DNA from: Clostridia bacterium
GTDB lineage: Bacteria > Bacillota > Clostridia > DSM-8532
Reading direction: 5' to 3'
NCBI GenBank assembly: GCA_026418215.1
Contig: JAOABT010000659.1
Span: 1 to 5,116, forward strand
Length of the DNA stretch: 5,116 nucleotides
In this document: in pieces, positions 1 through 5,116 of the stretch
Layout of the letters: each line of letters starts with the position of its first letter
Numbering within the stretch: position 1 is the stretch's first letter
The notes under the pieces: model-generated
Told to the model about the DNA's origin: nothing
The model's database searches: none
What the model saw: the letters and a program-made list of their open reading frames with translations, nothing else
Made by a program: the position numbers and the translations under genes

Positions 1-34
1 CTCGTCGGCAGCGTCAGATGTGTATAAGAGACAG
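1..34. other. Untrimmed Nextera (Tn5) read-1 adapter
   Basis: Positions 2-15 read TCGTCGGCAGCGTC and positions 16-34 read AGATGTGTATAAGAGACAG, the Nextera transposase adapter followed by the 19-bp Tn5 mosaic end. This is library-preparation sequence, not genome. It puts a stop codon (TAA at 25-27) in the addA frame, so the truncated gene looks as if it starts inside the window. Position 1 is one extra base of unknown origin. Confidence 0.98.
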
Positions 35-3000
35 GCACAGGCCTAGGCCTTGACAAGTATTTGGATGTTTACCGTCAGGATTTGTTGAACCTTAAAGGCC
101 TCATAAGCTTAATAGAAACCGGGTCGTCCGCCGTATTTGACGGAGACGGAAATGGAAGAGAGCTTGATGGCCTAACCGGTGAAGCATTAATAGGTGAGGG
201 AAGAACCAAGAAACTCCAGACTTCCGGGAACGATGACCTTATCCATGAGTCCGAGTCAGTCAGCGATCAATCAGTGAATGCACCGGTGTGTGATAACACT
301 CTGCCGCATAGTCAATCAGGGGATTCCATCTGGGATCGCCTTTATATCCTGCTTCAAGGCTTTGAGTTTGCATCACTGCCCCGTTGTGCCAAAGAGGTCG
401 ACAAGGACCGGCAGGAGCTTGTCAAAAAGATGCGGGACGAGGTCAAGGCTAAAATCAAAAAGCTCAGGGAGCGCTTTATCCCGAACAGCTCGGCCTCAAT
501 TCTAGCCGACCTTCATGCCGTCTATCCCAAAATGAAGTGCCTGGCTGATTTAGTTTCGGAGCTTAGCAAGCGTTATGCAGAAAAAAAGAACCGAAAGTCA
601 GTGGTGGATTTTAACGACCTGGAGCATTTTTGCCTTGAGGTTCTGTCAGAGACCGACGAAAAGGGAGAAATCAGGCCCTCGTCCATAGCGCGCCATTATC
701 AGGAAAAATTCACTGAGATATTGGTTGACGAATATCAGGACAGCAATCTCGTACAAGAGATGATGATCAGCCTGATTTCTAGGGTTCATACCGATAAGCC
801 CAATATCTTCATGGTTGGAGATGTCAAGCAAAGCATCTATCGCTTCCGGCAGGCAAGGCCTGAGCTGTTTCTGCAAAAATACAATACCTATTCTTCTGAA
901 ACAGGAAAGCCCTATAGGAAAATACTTCTTTTCAAGAACTTTAGAAGCCGGAAAGAAGTGGTGGAGTCCGTCAACTTCCTCTTCAAGCAGATCATGTCGG
1001 TGCACGCAGGCGAGCTGGACTACACCGACGAGGAAGCGCTTAATCCCGGTGCCAGCTTCCCCGGAGCCGATGACAGCCATGTCGTTCTAGGCGGTGAGAC
1101 CGAGCTGCATCTTATACAGACGGAAGGTGCTCCGGAGCAAGCCGCTGACAGTGAGAGCGAAGAACAGAACGATTCGGGTGAGGAGCAGGAGGAAGAGATA
1201 CTGGATAATATCCAAAGCGAGGCCCGGCTTGTGGCCCAAAGGATTTCAAAGCTTATGGAGCCGGAAACTAGTGGCAGGGAATTCCAGGTTTACGACAAAA
1301 GCCGCAAATCTTACCGAAAGGTAGAATTCAAGGACATTGTCATTCTCCTCAGGACGACTAAGAATTGGTCTGAGGTCTTTGTCGAGGAGCTGGCGCTGAT
1401 GGGCATTCCTGCCTTTGCCGACACGGGAAGCGGCTTTTTCAAGACCGTCGAGGCCCAGGTCGTATTATCCTTGCTTCAGATCATCGATAACCCCTTACAG
1501 GACATCCCTTTGCTGTCGGTGTTAAGGTCCCCTATTTTCTCCTTTACCACTGGCGAACTCGCTGACATACGCCTGTCAGAGCGGAAGGGCGCGCTTTATG
1601 AAGGTCTTGTCAAGCTGGCAGAAGGGGAGAGTGACACTTCCCGAAAGGCTGCTGCCTTTTTGCAGCGTCTTCAAAGATGGCGTGAAATGTCTTTTTATCT
1701 TTCCACCGACCAGCTCATCTGGCTGCTTTACGATGAGACAGGCTATTATGGCATGGTAGGCGCCATGCCCCAGGGTGAGCAGCGTCAGGCCAACTTGAGA
1801 ATCCTTTTCGAGCGGGCAAGGCAGTTTGAGGAGACCAGCTATAAGGGCCTTTTCAACTTTATTAACTTTATTGACAAGCTCAAGGGCAGCAGGGGCGACA
1901 TGGGAAGCGCCAAAATACTCAGTGAGAACGATAATGTCGTACGCATTATGAGTATTCATAAGAGCAAGGGCTTGGAGTTTCCGGTTGTCTTTCTTTCGGG
2001 CTGCGGTAAAAAGTTCAACCTGCAGGATATGAATAAGAGCATCCTCCTACATCAGGATTTGGGCTTTGGTCCCGACGTCGTAGACCACAGATTGCGACTG
2101 TCGTGGCCTTCGGCCGCCAAGCAGGCCATACGAGAAAAGGTGAAGGCTGAAACCCTTTCTGAGGAAATGCGTATTCTCTATGTGGCGCTTACCAGAGCCA
2201 GAGAAAAGCTTATCATAACGGGAGCCGTAAACAATCTTGGCAAAGCGCTTTCGAAATGGTTTTCCTCGGCAAGCGTGAAAGGAGATAAGCTTCCAAGCTA
2301 TGAGATGCTCAAGGGGAGTAACTACCTTGATTGGATAGGGCCGTCCCTGATACGCCATAGTGTTTGCTCGGACCTCCGAAGCAGCGCTCCCATAGGGTCA
2401 GAGTTTAGGGGAAGCCTTGTGGAGGATGCCTCCCAATGGCGCGTGCAGCTGTGGAATAAAGGGGATGTCTTCATGAGCAGGCTTTCTGAAGAAAGCGGCG
2501 AAGTGGATTTTCTTAAGTGGCTGGAAAGCCTTGCATTTACCCATAGCTCACCCGGTGACAAGCCTCATCAATGCAGATTGGATGATGCTGGCAATCCGTC
2601 ATTCATGGAAAAGGCGGGTGATTCGTCTGCCACGGAAAAAGCCGGACGTGTACCTGCCCAAGATAAAGCCGATCATGTGCTTGACATGAATGAAGCTGGT
2701 CATGCACCTTACGCTGATGAAGCTGTGAATCAGGCCTGTTCCAGCCTTTACGAGGAAATCGACAAGAGGCTCACCTGGACTTACCCCTTCATCAAAAGCT
2801 CACAGATACCGGCAAAGGTTTCGGTAACCGAGCTTAAGCGCCGGTTCAACACCCAACAGGATGACGAAAGCGGCACGCTGGCTTCAGAGCTTCCGACCCT
2901 TATTAAGAAGCCTCTGTTCCTTGAGGAGAAGAAGGGCTTGAATGCTGCCGAGAAGGGGACCATCCTCCACTTCATCATGCAGCACCTCGATCTTGCCAAG

Positions 3001-3543
3001 ATAAAGGCTTTTACTCAGGCAGCGCCTGCAGCCAGGGCCCTAAACCAGCAAATCTCCTTATTTGATATGGAGGCCCCTGGACAAGCCTTATGGCACGAGA
3101 TTGAGACTCAAATTGACAGAATGGTGGCAAAGGATTTACTTACCAGACAGCAGGCTGAAATCGTAGATATTACGAAGATTGAAAGGTTTTTTGATTCTGG
3201 GCTTGGCAGGCGCATGCTGGCCTCCGAAGGCATTTTCAGAGAAATACCGTTTAACATGCAGATTCCTTGCAGTGAGATTTATCCCGATAAGACGGATGAG
3301 GGCTGTACCGATGAGAAGGTCATTCTCCAGGGTGTCATTGACTCCTTTTTTGAGGAGCCGGACGGTTTGGTGCTTGTGGATTACAAGACTGATTACATTC
3401 CTGAGGGCAAGGAGGATACTATAAAAGAACGTTACAGCCTTCAGCTTGCCTATTATGGCCGGGCCTTGGCAATGCTCACAGGGAAAAGGGTTAAGGCAAG
3501 CTACATCTACCTTTTCCATAATGGTAAAGCTATTGCATTATAG
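35..3543 (+). CDS. addA: ATP-dependent helicase/nuclease subunit A (AddA), N-terminally truncated
   Basis: AddA pairs with AddB in the complex that unwinds and resects double-strand DNA ends for RecA-dependent repair, the Bacillota counterpart of RecBCD. Residues are numbered from the TTG at 61. Visible helicase parts are DFNDLE (183-188), motif II DEYQD (223-227), motif III GDVKQSIYRFR (253-263), motif IV NFRSR (293-297), motif V SIHKSKGLEF (631-640) and motif VI YVALTRAREK (707-716). The C-terminal nuclease domain shows GTILH (His970), GVID (Asp1094), DYKTD (Asp1107, Lys1109) and QLAYY (1128-1132), so its catalytic set looks intact. The frame is open upstream of 61 into the adapter and reads TGLGLDKY, so the TTG is not the start. 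The Walker A region and roughly the first 150-200 residues are missing; family members are about 1200-1400 residues. Unusual parts are a polar insert (21-88), an acidic linker (363-379) and six 9-residue repeats (841-894). addB is probably upstream, which is inference. Confidence 0.97.
2581..2742 (+). repeat. Six tandem 27-nt repeats encoding a degenerate 9-residue motif inside addA
   Basis: Six consecutive in-frame 27-nt units begin at 2581, 2608, 2635, 2662, 2689 and 2716. Their first four residues are DDAG, EKAG, EKAG, DKAD, NEAG and DEAV, each followed by five variable residues. Alanine is invariant at position 3, position 1 is D, E or N, and position 4 is usually G. The DNA copies are diverged, for example GAAAAGGCGGGT against GAAAAAGCCGGA, so this is an old expansion and not an assembly stutter. 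The array lies after helicase motif VI and before the YPF...KVSVTELKR segment leading into the nuclease domain, probably as a flexible linker or surface loop. Confidence 0.8.
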
Positions 3544-3656
3544 ATTGTCAGCCAGTGAGCCCCATGGCATAGGGATTTTATCTATGAACTTACACGCATG
3601 AGACGTAACCCAAACTTCTTGAATCGGCTATGGCTTTTCATTTAGAGATATATTCC

Positions 3657-3664
3657 AGGGAGGT
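3657..3664 (+). promoter_or_regulatory. Ribosome binding site fixing the mmcQ-like start
   Basis: AGGGAGGT ends four bases before the ATG at 3669, with the GGAGG core five bases away. The alternative in-frame ATG at 3630 has no Shine-Dalgarno-like sequence just upstream (GAATCGGCT). The start at 3669 is therefore preferred over the longer reading frame. Confidence 0.85.
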
Positions 3665-3668
3665 CAGC

Positions 3669-4043
3669 ATGAAGGCTTCAGAACTTCTGACTTATTGCCT
3701 TTCCAAAGAGGGGGCACAGCTCGAGCATCCCTTCGGGCCCATTCCCTCAGTCATAAAGGTGAACGGGAAAATCTTTGCAGAGGTTTACTCAAGAGAAACA
3801 GATCCTCAGGTTACGCTGAAATGCGAGCCTTTTCTGGCTGAGCTTCTGCGTGAGAAGTACACCGGCCTCGTCATGCCGGGCTACCATGTCATCAACCGTA
3901 ACAAGCCCTACTGGAATACGGTTAAGCTTGATCAGGACGAAATAAGCGATACAGAGCTATTAGAAATGGTTGACCATTCCTATAAAGAGGTTATGAAGAA
4001 GCAAAAGGCTAGATCAAAGAAGGATTTGTGGATGGGACCTTGA
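3669..4043 (+). CDS. MmcQ/YjbR family (DUF419) protein
   Basis: This is a 124-residue protein of the MmcQ/YjbR family, small cytoplasmic proteins with a CyaY-like fold. They are often labelled DNA-binding, but their biochemical role is not firmly established. Family features are HPFG (20-23), the strand GKIFAEV (33-39), VTLKCEP (48-54) and the signature PGYHVINRNKPYWNTV (70-85). The length matches full-size members. The C-terminal tail is lysine/arginine-rich (KKQKARSKK, 110-118), which would suit nucleic-acid contact, but that is inference. A longer frame from 3630 adds MAFHLEIYSREVS, which lacks a ribosome binding site and family similarity. The gene starts 125 nt after addA with no clear terminator between, so read-through from addA is possible. 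A role beside AddAB in DNA repair is only suggested by position. Confidence 0.92.
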   Translation: MKASELLTYCLSKEGAQLEHPFGPIPSVIKVNGKIFAEVYSRETDPQVTLKCEPFLAELLREKYTGLVMPGYHVINRNKPYWNTVKLDQDEISDTELLEMVDHSYKEVMKKQKARSKKDLWMGP

Positions 4044-4093
4044 CATGGGAAAAGATAGCAAAAGCCGGTCATCGGCGCCATAAAATAGAGGAC

Positions 4094-4111
4094 GGAGCCC
4101 ATTCGGGCTCC
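4094..4111 (+). terminator. GC-rich hairpin downstream of the mmcQ-like gene, possible terminator
   Basis: GGAGCCC (4094-4100), loop ATTC, GGGCTCC (4105-4111) forms a perfect 7-bp stem about 50 nt after the mmcQ-like stop codon. It is followed by TAATGACTC and not a T-run, so it is not a canonical intrinsic terminator. It may pause transcription, protect a 3' end or be part of a factor-dependent terminator. There is no clear U-tract on the reverse strand either. Confidence 0.45.
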
Positions 4112-4144
4112 TAATGACTCAGGCCGTGACTTTAAAAGAATTGC

Positions 4145-4172
4145 TTGTGGCATGCGGAAAGTGTGTTAAGAT
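4145..4172 (+). promoter_or_regulatory. Weak sigma-A-like promoter candidate upstream of the SemiSWEET gene
   Basis: TTGTGG (4145-4150) and TAAGAT (4167-4172) are separated by 16 bp. They match the -35 and -10 consensus at about 3 of 6 and 4 of 6 bases. The site lies after the GC-rich hairpin and would give the SemiSWEET gene a leader of roughly 160 nt. The support is only sequence similarity and position. Confidence 0.3.
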
Positions 4173-4341
4173 AGAAAAGACAGCATTCTTGAAATAGAGA
4201 CCCGTGACATCTCTCAGGGTATAACCCCAGGACGGCTGTGGGTGAGAAGTACAGCTTCTCCATAAGAAGCAGGGAAGAGTATGAGAGAGCTAAAATAATG
4301 AATTACAGGTAGACCATCAGAGAAATAGAAAGGGGACATCC
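4173..4341 (+). promoter_or_regulatory. Non-coding leader of the SemiSWEET gene with competing hairpins
   Basis: I see no convincing gene here. Short complementary arms are AGAGA/TCTCT (4196-4200 with 4210-4214), GGGT/ACCC (4217-4220 with 4224-4227), GCTGT/ACAGC (4235-4239 with 4251-4255), GAGAAG/CTTCTC (4244-4249 with 4255-4260) and GCTTCT/AGAAGC (4254-4259 with 4265-4270). The last three share bases and cannot all form together. I recognise no known riboswitch or T-box core. No T-run follows the hairpins, so a transcription attenuator is not evident. The stretch ends in a ribosome binding site, AGGGG (4331-4335), six bases before the ATG. Confidence 0.35.
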
Positions 4342-4611
4342 ATGTTCTTCAAGATTATAGGTATGGTGGCTGCGGTTTTAACCACAGCTTCTTTTTTGCC
4401 TCAGGCAGCTAAAACAATTAAAACCAGAGATACCGCCGGTATTTCCTTCGGTATGTACCTTATGTTCACGGTCGGTGTACTTTTATGGTTCTTCTATGGC
4501 GTAAACATGGGAGACCTTGCCATTATCACTTCAAACGCCATTACCTTTATACTTGCCTGCATCATTCTTGTTAACAAGCGAAAAAATATGAAAGAGAAGA
4601 ACGAAAAGTAA
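4342..4611 (+). CDS. SemiSWEET (PQ-loop/MtN3 family) sugar transporter
   Basis: This 89-residue membrane protein has the single three-helix bundle of bacterial SemiSWEETs, which dimerise to move mono- or disaccharides down their gradient across the cytoplasmic membrane. Predicted helices are about 5-22, 37-54 and 59-77. The signature FLPQ (18-21, with Pro20-Gln21) is followed by the basic segment KTIKTRDTAGIS (24-35). Trp49 and Asn65 fit, in spacing and context, the tryptophan and asparagine lining the sugar pocket of characterised SemiSWEETs. The tail (KRKNMKEKNEK) is lysine-rich and probably cytoplasmic. The length is typical and the gene appears complete. AGGGG six bases before the ATG supports the start. 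A strong terminator follows the stop closely, so this is the last or only gene of its transcript. The sugar specificity cannot be read from the sequence. Confidence 0.94.
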   Translation: MFFKIIGMVAAVLTTASFLPQAAKTIKTRDTAGISFGMYLMFTVGVLLWFFYGVNMGDLAIITSNAITFILACIILVNKRKNMKEKNEK

Positions 4612-4617
4612 GGAGCC

Positions 4618-4669
4618 AAGCAAGGAGCGTATGCCTACTAAAAGGCCTTTACGCCCCTTGCTTTTATTT
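4618..4669 (+). terminator. Rho-independent terminator after the SemiSWEET gene
   Basis: AAGCAAGG (4618-4625) pairs with CCTTGCTT (4656-4663). After one A-C mismatch, GCGTA (4627-4631) pairs with TACGC (4650-4654). An inner GCCT/AGGC (4633-4636 with 4643-4646) can extend it. The stem runs into TTTTATTT. It starts seven bases after the stop codon at 4609-4611. The T-run is on the + strand side only, so it mainly serves the SemiSWEET transcript. Confidence 0.9.
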
Positions 4670-4768
4670 CCAGAGAAAATATTGCTCTTTCTTAGATAAA
4701 CGCTGGAAATGCTGGCCCAGGGTATAAAGTCTCCGAAATCCAAAGGTTAGGGTTATGTTCCGAAAGAC

Positions 4769-4803
4769 AAGCATCATATCTATAGGTAGGGTGCTTTTTC
4801 TTT
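4769..4803 (+). terminator. Second terminator-like hairpin in the gene-free region
   Basis: AAGCATC (4769-4775) pairs with GGTGCTT (4790-4796) with one T-G wobble. Inside it, TATC (4777-4780) pairs with GGTA (4785-4788) around a TATA loop. TTTCTTT follows directly, so the shape is that of an intrinsic terminator. No protein gene lies between it and the previous terminator. It could be a back-up terminator, the end of a short untranslated RNA, or an attenuator in a leader of the last gene. The T-run can also pair with AAGAAAA at 4818-4824. Confidence 0.5.
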
Positions 4804-4831
4804 GCCCAGAGTCTCTTAAGAAAACATGCTC

Positions 4832-4860
4832 TTTATGGAAGGGTTATGAAATGATAGAAT
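4832..4860 (+). promoter_or_regulatory. Candidate sigma-A promoter of the last membrane-protein gene
   Basis: TTTATG (4832-4837) and TAGAAT (4855-4860) are separated by 17 bp. The -10 element matches TATAAT at five of six positions, while the -35 element is weak. Transcription would start near 4867 and leave a short leader containing the GGAGG at 4883-4887. The downstream gene needs its own promoter because two terminator-like hairpins precede it. Confidence 0.4.
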
Positions 4861-4894
4861 AGGAGCCATATGGAAGAAAAACGGAGGATAACCC

Positions 4895-5099
4895 ATGAGT
4901 AAAAAAGGGCTGTTTGCAGTCATATCTATTTTGGTCGCGTCCCTGTTTCCCGATCTTCTGCTGCTTTTCATAACAGGGTCAACCCCGTCCTGGCTTGTTT
5001 TCTTAAAAGTTATCCTATTGGCAGGCCTTTTAGTTGTTTTTCGCTTACAGAAGGAATGGGCTGGACTCATTAAATTATGCGGCCTACTCATTACCATTC
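4895..5099 (+). CDS. Hypothetical multi-spanning membrane protein, C-terminally truncated
   Basis: The first 68 codons of a reading frame remain open to the contig end. GGAGG (4883-4887) lies seven bases before the ATG. The protein begins with a short basic stretch (MSKK), then hydrophobic helices at about 6-26 and 33-49 separated by a short polar loop (TGSTPSW), a positively charged loop (RLQKEWAGLIK), and the start of a third helix. This is a typical polytopic inner-membrane topology with no signal-peptidase site. I do not recognise the family. The N-termini of CPBP-type membrane proteases and small DUF membrane proteins look similar, but the diagnostic parts are missing. Codons from about 5100 on derive from the adapter and must not be counted as protein. 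Confidence 0.75.
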
Positions 5100-5116
5100 C
5101 TGTCTCTTATACACAT
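5100..5116. other. Untrimmed Tn5 mosaic end at the right contig edge
   Basis: CTGTCTCTTATACACAT is the first 17 bases of the reverse complement of the 19-bp Tn5 mosaic end. It is library sequence, like the left edge. The first C may also be genomic, so the true boundary is 5099 or 5100. Confidence 0.97.

Noticed and set aside
39..50. Perfect 12-bp palindrome AGGCCTAGGCCT next to the adapter
   Set aside because: It lies in the addA coding frame (part of TGLGL) and is explained by codon choice; nothing suggests a recombination or binding site.
646..1080. Long reverse-strand reading frame inside addA (144 codons), with similar ones at 1576-1959, 2047-2358 and 3136-3519
   Set aside because: They are antisense to conserved AddA helicase and nuclease motifs, resemble no protein family, and I saw no supporting ribosome binding site.
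3563..3577. CCCCATGGCATAGGG followed by ATTTTAT as a possible addA terminator
   Set aside because: Only a 3-bp outer stem is feasible; ATG/CAT would need a one-base loop, so a terminator is not supported.
3619..3654. TTGAAT and TATATT as a promoter for the mmcQ-like gene
   Set aside because: The spacing is 24 bp, and a start from that -10 would fall within or after the ribosome binding site.
3630..3668. Upstream in-frame ATG extending the mmcQ-like protein by 13 residues
   Set aside because: There is no ribosome binding site before 3630, while AGGGAGGT stands just before 3669 and family similarity begins there.
4816..5097. Reverse-strand reading frame at the right end (93 codons)
   Set aside because: It is antisense to the membrane-protein gene, which has a good ribosome binding site and clear hydrophobic helices; the antisense product resembles nothing I know.
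1..5116. A new defence or mobile system, or an active transposon, suggested by Tn5 mosaic ends at both edges
   Set aside because: The mosaic ends are library adapters; there is no transposase gene, no internal mosaic end and no defence-type gene cluster. AddAB is a housekeeping repair complex.

Overview
The window is a 5.1 kb contig whose two ends are sequencing adapter, not genome. Positions 2-34 match the Nextera read-1 adapter ending in the Tn5 mosaic end. Positions 5100-5116 match the first 17 bases of the reverse-complement mosaic end. The biological sequence is therefore about 35-5099. The protein families, moderate GC, strong AGGAGG-type ribosome binding sites and an AddA-type (not RecB-type) recombination nuclease suggest a low-to-mid GC member of the Bacillota, most likely of class Clostridia. 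No species can be named from the sequence alone.

Layout, all on the + strand. (1) 35-3543: most of addA, the helicase-nuclease subunit of the AddAB recombination complex. It lacks its N-terminus (including the Walker A region) but keeps helicase motifs II to VI and the whole C-terminal nuclease domain. It carries two linker-like insertions, an acidic linker and a run of six 9-residue repeats. (2) 3669-4043: an MmcQ/YjbR-family protein with a strong ribosome binding site that fixes its start 13 codons downstream of the longest reading frame. (3) 4044-4341: a non-coding stretch with a GC-rich hairpin, a weak promoter candidate and a leader able to form competing hairpins. (4) 4342-4611: a complete SemiSWEET (PQ-loop) sugar transporter, followed by a convincing intrinsic terminator. 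(5) 4670-4894: a gene-free region with a second terminator-like hairpin and a candidate promoter. (6) 4895-5099: the start of an unrecognised multi-spanning membrane protein, cut by the contig end.

How the genes work together: addA would act with addB, probably just outside the window, in double-strand break repair. The mmcQ-like gene follows it on the same strand and could share transcripts, but nothing shows a common pathway. The SemiSWEET gene and the last membrane protein look like separate small transcription units. I see no CRISPR array, tRNA, rRNA, insertion sequence or phage gene. I found no convincing undescribed system; the most unusual features are the 9-residue repeat array inside AddA and the structured non-coding segments around the SemiSWEET gene.
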